DNA of 64,000 nt, from NCBI RefSeq assembly GCF_028453695.1, contig NC_135775.1, positions 4,464,001 to 4,528,000 of the forward strand, in the 5' to 3' direction. Both the position numbers and the translations under genes were made by a program. Below, in pieces: positions 47,645 to 59,665 of the stretch. Positions within the stretch are counted from its first letter, which is position 1. Every line of letters begins with the position of its first letter. This DNA comes from Augochlora pura (lineage: Eukaryota > Arthropoda > Insecta > Hymenoptera > Halictidae). The notes under the pieces are model-generated. The model was given only the letters and a program-made list of their open reading frames with translations, had not been told where the DNA came from and made no database searches.

Positions 47645-50600
47645 AGATAGTTTAATTTTCCTAAATCTATAATTAACTTTTAACATTCTTTTAACATTTT
47701 TCTATCTAAAATTCACTTTTAACATTTTTGTAACATTTTTCTATCTAAAACTGACTTACCATTCTTTTGCAAAATATAGATCAAGCTAACCAACCAATCT
47801 TACGTCTTGTTACACTTTTTTCGTGTTACTCGAATTTCTCCGGACTCGTTTATTTAGAATATACGATCCATGTCGGCCGTTGATTCAGACAGCCTGATAA
47901 ATGATAACTAGACTGTGGATTTTCTGCATCTTCGACTACAATAATAAGGTTAATTACATAACTGTAAAGGCATTGGAAGAATAGAAGAAACGTCTCTCTG
48001 ATGCGTGCAATTTATTCAATACACCTTCAAGAGGAAAGACATTTTTATCAGACTTTTGTTACAAACAGCAAAACCAACTTTCATCTTACATAAAAATCCG
48101 CTGTCCAATAACAACCGTTATACACGCTTAGAGAAACCTGGAAATTATGTTTTTCATTTGTAAAATGACAAAACGATGATTTGTTATCGTACAGTTAACA
48201 TAGCAAATTGATCGATCGATTACTTTTTTTTTCTAAATCGTTGAGTCAATCGCAGAGAACAGACTCGAAGAAGGAAGAGTTTATTTGCTAAAATTCGTGA
48301 ACGGTGTTACAAGGCGGTGCAGAAAAAGTCGATATTTATTAGTCTGTAAATGAGGTTCCCCTCGAAGGCCCCCTCAGACCACCTCGGCGCAGGCCGGTGG
48401 GCGATAACGCCCACATCGTGAAATTACGATACCGGATTTTGGTTTGACGCGTTAACTTTCGTAACCGCGCGCGTATAACGGAGATTCCATGTTTGAAATA
48501 TTCGATCATCCTGGAAAACCTTGGGAGATAATTATGTAGATTCGGGACCGATTCAATGACCCTGACGCCTTATATCATAGAGGTCGTCGAACTTTTCTTA
48601 GCCGCCGTTTCGCCTCGGTTTAAAGAATACAGGCGAACATTGTCTTCATCTGTCTAGCGTTGAGTGGCCGCGTCACACATGGGTGACACTAGATTTTAAC
48701 TGGGCTTCGAAATTCTATTCTATGGTAATACCAATTTACAAGGAACTAAACAATAGTAGGATCTTTAGAGCAAAGAAGTGTTGAAATAGTAAGATATAAT
48801 TCTAGGTTGGTAATTTGCTGGTAGATGTAGAGAGTTATTTATTATTTAAAGGGTAAAGAGAGTGTTTTTAAATATTTTTTAGTTATTAGTAGAAAGTATT
48901 AATTTCAGTAGTTTGTAGACTTGGAAAGAGATAATTCGAGGTTGGTAATTTGCTGATAGACGTCTTGACTTATTTATTATTTAAAAGCTAAAGGTAATGC
49001 TTTTAAATATTTTTTAGTTATTAGTATTTTTAGCTTATCGTTTTCTACTTTTTATTACCTTTTTGCTGATAATTTTTAACTTATTATTATTTCGTGATTT
49101 AAAGGAAATATGTTGGCGAATAGAAGAGTCTTGCTGAAAACATTCTCGGCAATGAACGAGCTGAAACATTTCGACCAGCGTCGCAATTTCCAGCCCTAAT
49201 ATCGCAGTGCGCGAAGCACGCACGATCGCCATACGTAGATAACGCAGATCCTGCGGCCCGATAAAAAGTAGTCTGCACGAATTACAAGAAACGGGAGGCG
49301 GTTAATTAGAGTACCATCGCAGCCGAGTCGGCGACATAGACGCGCCGTTTCCCGTTTCGCAATTCCGTCTCGAAATCCCCGTGGCTCGCGATTCGCGATC
49401 GCGCGTTAAATGTTTCCGTAATCGTTTCACAATCGAATCTCCTCTTGTCCCCGAAATCAAGCACCTGCGCGGCGGCGTGAACGCGCGCTCGCGCTGCCCT
49501 TACGCTGTCCCGAGGGCCGCGCGGAACTGTGTTAACCGGAAGAATAATTGGTCGGCGTGATTCCAGAATTACCACGAAAATTACACGGCCGGTTTGGTAC
49601 ACAAAAGCAAAAACGTGTTCCGCGGGAGAGAGAAACAAGATAAACGGAACGATGACCGATCACGGTATGTCATTAAGCAATGACGGCGGATTCGGAATTT
49701 CAGGTAAATGATGCGTATCGGGTAAATAATAGGTATCGTCGCCGGAACGTACATACGTGTGCCGGAGCAGCGGATGAGGTGGGGCGAAGAAAGCGGGAAC
49801 ATATACAGAAAGAGAAAGAAAGAAAGAGAGAGAGAGAGATGAAGAGAATGAGAGAAAAATGAGAAAGAAAGACGTCTGTTAGCAGCGGGGAGAGGGAGCG
49901 CGGCGGAGGGCGTGCAGAGGGGCGCGGGATCCTAAAAAGAGAAAAATTTAGTACATGTGTGAACAGTGTGACCTAACCGGGCGTTGGTGTCCCTCTGAAC
50001 GTAAACTCGGTCGATTCACGCGGTGCTTAGAGCTCTCTGTTCGACGACGCAGAAAGAGCGAGCAGGCGAAACGGGCCGAGGGGCACCGCGAGCAAAAGAG
50101 AAAGAGGAAGGGAGAGGGAGAAAGAGTTGGAGAGAGAGACGCGGTATAGCTCGTACCAGGTGCCCATACCATCGCGTCACCATGCCGGAATAACGGTGCC
50201 TGGATGTCTCATCGGGTTCAATCGCAATCGGCAATCTTCTGCCGCGGAATTTCGCAAGGAAACGACCGTTTTGTCGTCGTGGTAGTCTCCCGTCGATTTA
50301 CGAGCAGCCGCTATTCGTTCGCCCTTGAGTACCGATCGACCCAATGGCCCCCTAGACGTGTCGTTTGATCTGCTAATGCGTGTCTTACGGACTCGTTTCT
50401 AATAAAGCCACGCTGAACGAACACGCTTGGCTCGCTCGCTCGCCCGAGCGCGCGCGCTCGCCTCTCGATTCGCGTTGATTGCTTCCCCTCGATGCAAAAC
50501 ACACCTATCGACCGCTACCGGCTCCTTCTCTCTTTATCCCCCCCCCGCGCTCTCCTCGCTCGAACGGAATCGTAATCATCGAAAACGAGTGTCCTTTAAG

Positions 50601-50920
50601 GAAAGTAAGATCCCGTTCTTTCGACCACGCCGCCAGAACCCATTCCGCGTGACCTCGTGAACCCGATGCTGCGTTCTGCTTCCCCGTTCCATGGAATCCA
50701 CGACGAGGCCGCGAGCACGGCCGCTGCTCGTTCCCTACTCCCGTTTAACGTTAAACCTACCGCCGCGGTCGAACGACCAGAGTCGCGTTTTTTATTCGAT
50801 AATTGTCGCGATCGCATGGATATTTCCAATAGGAATTGTCTAATGCATTTCTTCATCTTTATAAAATTGTCGAAAATGTATGTAAATTCCATCCAGCCAT
50901 TTTTATGCGCATCCTTTGCT
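47645..50920. other. Non-coding: AT-rich then GC-rich, with a 135-bp duplication
   Basis: Two diverged copies of a segment carrying TAGGTTGGTAATTTGCTG... (near 48,803) and GAGGTTGGTAATTTGCTG... (near 48,938), each followed by TTATTTATTATTTAAA and TTTTTAGTTATTAGTA, indicate a tandem duplication of about 135 bases. 49,800-49,865 is a GA-rich patch. No gene recognised. Confidence 0.5.
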
Positions 50921-50921
50921 T

Positions 50922-51169
50922 TTCACCCTTTGCACTCGAGGGGTGACTCTGAGGCGCCACTAAAATTATTCTATCACGTTGCAAAATAATTTTTGTAACA
51001 ATAAGGTTTAGATTTAAAAAATTATCAAGTAGTAAAACTGTTGGCAGGAGTCACAAGAATAAATTTGTTATGCATACAAATTTATTTTGTTAAATAGAAT
51101 GGAAATACCGCGAACCAGAAAAATTATTTCAGATTTGCAGTTAAAATGGCTTCGAGTGCAAAGGGTTAA
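50922..51169. mobile_element. TTAA-flanked MITE, family A, best copy, 248 bp
   Basis: The terminal inverted repeats are CCCTTTGCACTCGA on the left and TCGAGTGCAAAGGG on the right, perfect over 14 bases. TTAA on the right is intact; on the left it is TTCA. Subterminally the left end has GGGGTGACTCTGAGGCGCCA, the counterpart of the hairpin in the 26803-27048 copy, and both copies share ATTTTAGTGG(C)-type and ATGGCTTCGAG-type ends. AT-rich interior, no coding capacity. Confidence 0.85.
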
Positions 51170-51174
51170 ACCTC

Positions 51175-54100
51175 GGTGCGTTTAGCGTTCATACCTGAAA
51201 GCCTTGCTCTAATATATATAGTATACTACTCTCTACAACGCGCGTTCGTCTTTTAATTTATTCTCGTAAATTTGACAGGATTCTTCGGCGAATTGTTGCC
51301 GGTAATGCCCTTTATTAAGTCGGTTATTTTATTGAAAGTCGAGCGAGGCGCTTCTGCCGCGGGATGGTAATAACCGCGCGCAATCTAGATGAATTCGCGG
51401 GAACAGGACATTTCGCCGCGCGCGCTCCGGACTCGACGAGAGACGAAAAATACGCGCGCGCCGTTCAACGGCTCAATTAATGCGCGATTAACGCAATTAG
51501 TTTTATTAGGCGATGTTTCGTTGCGGAGTGCTGACCCGCGCTCGCGCGGCCGCCTGAGATACCATCGCCGGTACTTTATCGTTCGTAGGGGGGGGAGCCT
51601 GATAACATCAGGTGATTTTAAATAATCGTCGGAGCCTCGCACGCAGATTAGACCTACCGCGCGTAATTAGCACAATCGGTTTGCCGGGAGTCGGTTCTCG
51701 CGGCGATAATTAGATAAAGTTGGTAACGCGATACGGCGCGACGCCGCCGCGAAAATATCTAGCCGCGATATGAAAAACGATTCGCTGGGATGCTACCGGT
51801 CGCGGCTGGGCCTAGCCTGCGTTCGGATAGGGGACCGTACGGTGCCGCCGAGCTCCGCGCCCCGAATCCGACAGCGACAACGTAAATAAGGCATCGTATA
51901 ATGACGGTTGAATGCTACAGATGTACTACTACTATTGACTCGCTTTACTGGCCACAAAACCGACACTAACAGCCAATGTAAATCGTATTACCTTACGCAA
52001 ATTGAACCGAACCCGCGACGGTAATTTCGAATGGAAATAGCGGCGTCTGCGTCTTCCGTAGCAGCTAATCGAAACCCGTCGGGCGACAAAGCTTTTCCGC
52101 GACGCCAATAAATGCAGTTTATTGTACCCTCCCTCGGAAAGAAACCTATCTCGGAATAAAATAAGCCATTCCGTGGCAAGTTTCGCTCCGGTGCCCGGGC
52201 TTTCGTTACCGAGCAATTAAAGGCGAATTTCAAAGCGGACCTCTCGATCCACGGCACGATTGCAACCTAACGACGTCCGAAGAATTTCGTCAAACTCGAT
52301 TACCAAAACGATCGATGGAGATATTCTCTTTGCGTGCGCTGCAGGATTTTTCCGATGATTTGGATAATTATTGCACCATCCTTTATTTTTTAATATTTCT
52401 GATAGCAGTGCGGAAATGTCGATTATATGACGTGAAATAAGTGATTAATTTCGTGTAAATATCTATGAAGTCGCTCTTATGGCACAAAAGGTGGACCAAA
52501 AAAAAAGATAAGTCCTTATCGAAAGGGTAATTGCAAAATCAGCCAGCAATTCGTTAATAAGCTGCAATAAAATTAAATGTGTTTTAATACTTCTTTCTCT
52601 CCTTATATGATTGATCTTTTTGTATTTAAAATTATTAATACTCGAAATTAGGTGTGATGGTATGTATGGTCGTGCTCCTAAGTATAGACACGGTATATTT
52701 TTCGTTCGCGTGGCTCGCTAACGGAACCGTTCAAGTCGCGCCCATTTTTAAACGACTTACCGAACGGTGCCAGTGATCCTATTACCATTGCCGCCGACGC
52801 GTTCGAATTACAGTACCGTCCGAAAGTATTTAAACGCTTACGTGCTCGCGGATGCGACCGAACTGACGTCCAGACACGGTTCCGATCGAGGGCGTCCCCG
52901 ATTTTTATCGAAAAAATTACCGTACCGCGAAAAGGACTCCGTTTCCGAGCTCGGCGAACTCCGCTCTTTTTTTTTATTTCAAGAGAGAAAGAGAGAGAGA
53001 GAGAGAGAGTGTACGTCGCTTCTCACGTTCGTCGGCCGTTTTCGCCGATATCGATATTACTAGAAAGTGGCTATAAAGTTGCGGCATTAATAAACAGCTC
53101 GCCTCATTTCTCTAAGCACCCGGATAATAGCCGTTGAACTGCTGCGGGTCCGCGTGCGATTTAATCGCTTCCGTGTCAATTAGAAGAAGTTAATAAATCG
53201 ACGGGCCCGCTCGCGGCCTGGCGCCGTCCGTACGAGAGCGGCTTCGAATTAGTCCGAAGCGGCGCGCGAACGATGACGAATAAATTTGTCGCGCGTCGCC
53301 GCCCGTAAATTCAATTCGTGATCTTTTAATTTATTTCGCGGCGCTGGATCGGTTCGCCCGTGACCGTGATTCCGTCGCCGGGCCGTGGCAGCACAACAAA
53401 CGAACGAATACGGCGCGTACGAATCACTGGCGCGAACGTTTAATGGGCACGCGACTTATCGCATAACGGCGTAAGGCTGTTCTCGATACTGGTTCTCGGT
53501 CAAACGGATTCGCAAAGTTATGCAGACGATTATAAGAGTGTGTGCTCCTCGAATGCCTCTCTCAGGCCGTGATGTACACTCGCCCCCTTTGATCCATTGA
53601 AATTTATGATCGTTGTTTGCGTCCCGAAGAAAATCCTCCATGCTGATTTAATTTGTACTAGTTTATCGCGTGAAAGGGCAAGAGAAAGCCACTCGAATGT
53701 TGGTACTAAATTGCCAAAGGTTATCACTCAGTTCCGTCTACGATACCGGGAAGCGAGCACACACACACACACCGACGCGCGCGTGAATGCACACACAAAC
53801 CACGCGAAACACCCACGGACAGAGAGGTTACACGCGGCTCCATCGGCGCGATCCCTGCTCGAACTTATATTCGCTATTAACAGTTTTCTCGTGCCTAATT
53901 GTTCCCGTCGACGATCCCCGGGCTTTTTACGATCCACGAGATCTCCTAATTTATCGGCGCGACACCCGTCCGACCGCGCGGCACTTACCACCGCACGCTG
54001 AACCGACGTCTTCTACATAGACCGCGTTCTTGCCCGGTCATTTTTAGAGGCTATAATTATTCGGCGAACGACGCTCTCCATTGCCTGTTTTATTAAGTTA

Positions 54101-54440
54101 CAAATCAAAATGGTACCGACTCGCCGGCAACCGCCGTAGATTATTGCCGCGATTAATTCGCCGCAACGCGCGCGAATTTTCCGAAGAATGCATAAAGTCC
54201 GCGGGCCTGATTTATCGGACACTTCGCCGGCCGGATCAAATACATTGTACTGCGCCCCGGATTTATATCCGTGTTGACCACGAAATTTAGGGTTGCCGCG
54301 TTCGTCGTAAACGATCCGTGATTAATGCACTGCCGTCTTTTGTGCGCCATCCAACTGTTCGAATTCACTTCCACTTTCAGCCACTTTAAGAGAAAATTGA
54401 ACAGCGGTTCTTAATCATTGTTATTTGTCCGTCAACGATG
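51175..54440. other. Non-coding, mostly GC-rich
   Basis: No recognisable gene. 52,380-52,660 is AT-rich. A (GA)n patch lies at about 52,981-53,009 and an (AC)n patch at 53,758-53,772. Confidence 0.45.
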
Positions 54441-54449
54441 TAGTCTCGT

Positions 54450-55460
54450 TGTACGAACCTGCTCAATTGTTTCTATGAAATTTGCCTTCGATTATCCTAG
54501 ATTATAGGGTCATTCAACCTGGGGAACGTTGACCTATATATTTGCCTTTCGAGCAGGTGGACCACGTTGTTCCCAGCTCGAAAAGATGACGCGATGAGAG
54601 TTTTATATCCTCGTAGGTACATCCTACTTTCCTTAAATAATCTAGCTTCGACTATAGTAGACACCACGGTCATTCAACCTCGAAACCGTTTCCCTGCATA
54701 TTTGCCTTCCCAGCAGGTGGACAAGGGGTCCCTAACACCACAATGTAATCTCAGAAGAATCTCATCCTCTCCCAAATTCGTCTCACTTTTTCTTGAAGAT
54801 TTTAGAGTCTATCAAATACCAGGGTCAGTCAACCTTGAAAGAATTTCTCTATACGTTGTTCATTTTTTGATCGAGCGAATCAAGTGATCTGAAATTAAAC
54901 GAAATAATGTCATATGAGCTTGGTCATCTTCCAAGTCAATTCTACTCCTGTTTTAAAATTAGATTTCGATTATTCCAGATACTAAGGTCACTCAGCCTCG
55001 AAAGTATATCCCTACACATTATTTATGCTCTGATCAAGAGAATCAAGTGGCTTTAACTATATAAAATAATGTCATAAAAATTAGATCTTTTACGAAGTTA
55101 ATGCTACTTGTCAAAATCAGATTTCGATTATTCCAGATACTAAGGTTACTCAGCCTCGAAAGTATATCCCTATACATTGTCTATGCTTTGATCAAGAGAA
55201 TCAAGTGGCTTTAATTAAATAAAATAATGTCACAAAGTTAGATCCTCTTCTAAATCAATTCTACTCCTCCTCCAAAATCTTCCTTCGACCATCCCAGATA
55301 AAAAGGTCAATAATAGAGTCTATTCTCTAACGAAGCGAACAAAGTCACTTTAAATCCAAAAACGTCGCAATTGGAGAATTGCGTGGCGGCAATTCCTCCA
55401 GAGTTCATCCCGGACAATCGAAGACGCCAAGGTCGGCCGTCCTCAAAACCGTTCGCCTGC
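54450..55460. repeat. Satellite-like tandem array, about 160-bp unit, about 6-7 copies
   Basis: A core of the form GGTCA(T/C)TCA(A/G)CCT(C/G)GAAA recurs near 54,507, 54,667, 54,822, 54,984 and 55,143, with weaker matches near 55,303 and 55,430, i.e. every 155-164 bases. The two copies starting near 54,962 and 55,121 are much alike: both carry AGATTTCGATTATTCCAGAT, AGTATATCCCTA and ATCAAGAGAATCAAGTGGCT. Outer copies are diverged. No coding capacity. Confidence 0.88.
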
Positions 55461-55711
55461 TTACCGTTCGCCCCGTACGACTAGGTTAATCAAGTCGTCC
55501 CCGGGTACACAAAATAAGCCAGCCGTCCGGCGCGCTCGGACGCATACCGATCAATCGGTTAACGTCTTCGTCTTTCCAGGAGCGTGTGTAGCGATTGCTG
55601 GCGTCGGTGGCGTAGCAGGCGATGCGGCCGGCAGAAGAAAGCATAGCTCGTTACGTAATTATTCGATGCTCGTTGTCATGATGTAGACGGCAGTCTGGCC
55701 GTGCGCGGCTA

Positions 55712-56040
55712 GTGGCCGGTTCGGAACGATACCAGGTGCCTTTAAGCGTCGTCAGTGGCATCGGGCAGCAGCCACTAGACCCGGCCAGCCAGAGCCAGTC
55801 AGAGCCAGCCAGGCTTGGCAGCAAGCAGCAAACACGGCGACCAGCAAGCAGCAAGCAACAAGCAGCATCGTGCATCGAGCAGCAGCGAGCAGAGAGGAGC
55901 AGCAGCAGCAGCAGCAGCAGCGGCAGCGACGGCGGTGGCGGCGGCGGCGGCGGCGGCATCGGCACCACCGGTTTCTATCCTGCTGCCGGTGATCACCAAT
56001 CGCAGCGGAATCGTGCGGAGCCTCCGTTAATGGTACGTTC
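55712..56040 (+). other. CAG/GGC-rich island with an open but ATG-less frame
   Basis: AGCAGCAAGCAG-type sequence runs from about 55,775, becomes (CAG)n at about 55,897-55,921, then (GGC)n to about 55,957. The plus-strand frame would read Gln, then Ser, then Gly repeats, but it begins without an ATG and has no recognisable domain. ATG/GTACGT at 56,029-56,037 is a possible donor. It may be a 5'-UTR or exon of an unrecognised plus-strand gene, or simply a trinucleotide repeat. Confidence 0.3.
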
Positions 56041-56643
56041 CGTACGGGTTCGACGCGCGGTGCGTCGACCAGGAAAATGCGGGGAGTCGGATAACCAGGA
56101 AACTGGTTTATGCGTGGTTACGCTCCGCGCCTCTAAGTGGCTACCCACTACCATCTATAGATGTTACGTGTTCACGGATACTGTTAGAGGAGAAACACTT
56201 AGGAGGGGATTGGCTGGAACGAAATAAAGGTGGACTGGCCATTAGATAGAACGGTGGCAAACGATAAGGACAGAGAAAAGAAGCGGTTACCTTGGCGTGC
56301 ACGTAGACCCGCGATCACGAACCCGTCAAGGTAGTGGGGTGATTGAGCCGGGAGGATGAAGTTCAAGGAAAATAGTGTATAGAATTTCGAGAAGAGGCTA
56401 TTTGCTTCTCTACCCGATCCCCTCTGTTTCGTAATCAAGCATCTTGACTGCTGATGGATTCAACGGAAGAAGGATGAACGGCCGGGATGAGATGGATAAA
56501 GCGTACCAAAGTAATGTGGTAATTAAACTTTGGTCGTATTACGCCAGCCAACTTCCCCTCCGCCTTCATCCCTCCTTCTTCGCCCCACCCCTTTCCTTCT
56601 CTTCTTACTCCTCGTCCCCCCGTCGCCCTTTTTCTCCCATCCC

Positions 56644-56687
<44 letters not shown>

Positions 56688-59600
56688 GTCTCGCTCGCAC
56701 GCGTTGATCCCTCACGCGTCCTCCGAGAGAATGTCGCGGCGAGATTGATAGTGACCCTACGTAGCTGGCTCTCAGCCTCCCCTTCCTTCCGCATCCACCT
56801 TGCTCGCAGCTCTCTTTCGTTGTCCTACTCGCGAGTTGTACGCCGCGCCGTGACGTTTCTGGTTTTGCTGTCTACCGAAGGAACCGCTTGCCCCTTATCG
56901 CGGCCGCGCAGCGGAGAGGTGACGTGTCGCGGACTCGTGTGCTTAATCACGATAAAAGATCTTGTCACAAGCCAGGGAGCGGCATCGCGATCCGCAAACC
57001 GCACGAGAGGCCCGCTCTAACGCCTGCGAGAATGCTTTATTTGCATAAAAGGCCGCGGCCCGCTGTGTTCGGGGTGTTACACTCGCCCGGTTCTCCTCGC
57101 TTTTTTAAATCCTTCCCGACCCTTCCCTCCCCTCCCCTCTCCTCTCCTCTCTTCGCCGCCTGCCACGGCTCCGCGCGGGTTCACCTTCTGCTCCCCTTTT
57201 CGACGGTCGTCGGATTTTGATCCCGGCCCCGCATACGCCGGAACCTCCGCGCCCGCGCTATCATTGAATGAGACTGCCACGGATGCCGCCTATCTCCCCG
57301 ATGTCTACCGCGTGTGCTACTGACAGGGTACTTCCGAATCGATAGAGGCACGTCTCTATCTCTCCCTCTCTCTCTCTCTCTCTCTCTGCTACGTCGTACT
57401 ATCTGCCAGGATTGCTACCCTTCGTAACCGTGCGTTATCGGCCGTTCCGCTGAAATGACGGGAATTTGCAGCAATGATGTTGCATACGGCCCCGCTCGTT
57501 TTTCAATAGACCCCCGACCGGGCCGAAGGAAATCATTCTCACGGGATAGAGGCTTTCGGAGATACACCAACCATCGTGTTTCGATTCCTCTTTACGCGAT
57601 TGCTGTTGCAATGGTACGGCTTTTATGGCAGTTTAAACCACTTTATCCCGGCCGATGCCACCGTTCATGCGGTTTTAAAGAGTTGCCTGGGCGCATTTGC
57701 CGCGCGATGACAGGTGTCTTCTTCTTGGTACTCCGGCTGTCCGTTATTCATACGCCGGCGATGGTATTCTTCGATGTGAGATGAATGGTAGTACCTTTTT
57801 GTGCCGAACAATGATATTGATATAACCCTTTCAAGGCGGTGGCTGTGTCAGTTTTAATTCAGTGTTTAGCTCGTTTAGTTAATTTTGATATTTTGATAAT
57901 TTGCTGTTGCATTAGGAGGAATAGAAAAATTGCAAAAGGTTTGCAAAAGATATCTTCAAAAATATATTGTGAAAAATTGCTGAATATAACTTGGAATTGT
58001 GATAAACATATAAAAGAAAATTATGATATTTGTCTAACTAATAGATAAATGTATAAAAATCGAGAAATAAGTCGTGTCATAAACAGAACTTTTCAATTTT
58101 AATTTAATCGAATAACAATTTTATACCATGCTAATATCTCAATTTTTGGTACATCATGCTGAGTAGAAGGCTGTATTCTCACAACGCGAACATAACTCCA
58201 GCTCGCCAAGTAACAAAACGCATAAACGATCCGAGACGTTAAGATTCAAAGAAAAACCTCGCGAAACTATTCGCAGCAAAATCATAAATCGATGTAACAG
58301 TATCGACGATCGATGCGAAGACGTTTCTCGGAGCGAACGAATACCGTTGATTGCCGAGTTGATCGCGATTAGCTGACATAATCGTGTAAACCAGCGCGCG
58401 GAGATCCGTGGCAGCAGAACTGGCGCTAATAGAGTAATCAAGGTTTTGCGAAGAAATCACCGGGATTTTGCGAACATTCCGCGAACGTCCGTGCCGTCAG
58501 TCGCCAGGCCTGTCAAGGCGGAGATCAAACCGCGATATAAATTAATTCAGGTAAGTATCGGCAAAAAGTTAACCGGCCAATCAGCAAGAAGAGATCGGCT
58601 AACGTGGCGATGGATTCCTAAAAGGTCGACGCCGGTTTTCCGTTGGTAATTGCCGAAGTCTCTAATCGCGCGGCAATCATCCCGACAAAATGGACGCGCG
58701 AGCGCGCGCGCGCGTGTTTGCGCCCGGCGCGGGGCATCCGTCCCGACTTCATAACTCAACGAGAATAGAGAGAAGGAAGATCCGCTCGCGCGCGTTGTCG
58801 GGAGTTTAGAGAGAGCCCGCGTGTCTCCCCGATGAGTTATTAGAGCCGGCGGAATGGTGATCTAAGCGGAGCGGAGGGCCGTAATTCGTTCGAACGATGG
58901 GGGGGAGGAGGAGGAGGAGGAGGAGGAGGTGGAGTTTGCTGTTGCGACCGCGCGGCTCGACGCGGTGGACGATAAGAAAAGTGGAAATGAAAAACGATTA
59001 GAGGAAGGTGTTCGTACAAGGTCGTGAGACACTTGCGTGTCTGAGGAGCTGGCCCCGCGTATAATGGCACTACCGCTCTCCCTGATTGTCATTACCGTTG
59101 CTTTCCACGTTCATCAGTTTCTTACAGCGCGAACGCGCCGCGTGGGTTTGCGGCGCGCGGGCGCGCGGGCGCGCGACCAGTCGGCAACGGCCGCGGTAGC
59201 AGCAACGGCGCGACCAACACCGGCGAACGGCATCTCACCTACACCAACACCGGCGACAGCAGCAGCAGCACCAATGGCGGAATAGAAGAGAAGAGAAGAG
59301 AAGTCGTTGCTCTAGGAAAACGTTGATCGCGGATAAAGCCTCTCTCCGCCTCGGAAGAATATAGCCCAAGTCCTTTTATGCGATTGCACTCGTTTCTTTG
59401 GCTTAAAGTCCCTTCCTGTTCACCCACGACGTTTCAAACGGTTTATCCCGCCGTCCCGTTTCTCGAAATCGCGGCAAGAACGCAATTAAAGGTTCTGCCC
59501 GTGGAACAAAACCGCGCGCGCGGCGCGGCGGCACGGCGCGGCACGGCGCGCGCGGCGTACGAAGCCGAGGGAACGATGGAAGAGGGAACGGTGGCAATTA
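56041..59600. other. Non-coding, GC-rich, with simple repeats
   Basis: (CT)n at 56,648-56,681 and 57,357-57,387; CT/CCT-rich at 57,118-57,150; (GGA)n at 58,905-58,930. AT-rich 57,830-58,150. No recognisable gene. Confidence 0.45.
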
Positions 59601-59606
59601 ACTCAC

Positions 59607-59664
59607 CTTTCGTATAATCGATAACCTCGACGAAGCCCGCCGGATCGTCGAACGTAAATTTCAT
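59607..59664 (-). CDS. Weak candidate first coding exon of an unrecognised gene
   Basis: On the minus strand an ATG at 59664 opens a 19-codon frame (starting MKFTFDDPAGFVEVIDYT) with codon usage rich in G/C third positions. It runs straight into a near-perfect donor, ACGAAAG/GTGAGTT, in phase 1. I do not recognise the peptide. Its phase does not fit coding exon 1 of the PAN gene: joined to the acceptor at 41325 it would read out of frame with the signal peptide. If real, it belongs to another minus-strand gene or to an upstream open frame. A single short frame plus donor can arise by chance. Confidence 0.25.
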
Positions 59665-59665
59665 C

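Noticed and set aside
50205..50235. tRNA T-arm-like string (GGTTCAATCGCAATC)
   Set aside because: No matching acceptor, D-arm or anticodon arm in the flanking sequence.
52757..52790. Minus-strand ATG with ten codons and a GTTCG/GTAAGTC donor
   Set aside because: Too short and unsupported; matches of this size are expected by chance in GC-rich insect DNA.
55712..56227. 171-codon plus-strand frame with Gln, Ser and Gly runs as a protein-coding gene
   Set aside because: The frame starts at a non-ATG codon, its only in-frame ATG is near position 56,029, and its composition is explained by trinucleotide repeats.
58446..58551. Plus-strand open frame ending at AATTCAG/GTAAGTATC
   Set aside because: There is no ATG, no convincing acceptor upstream and no recognisable peptide. 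The tract before the AG is not pyrimidine-rich, so it is also a poor recursive splice site.
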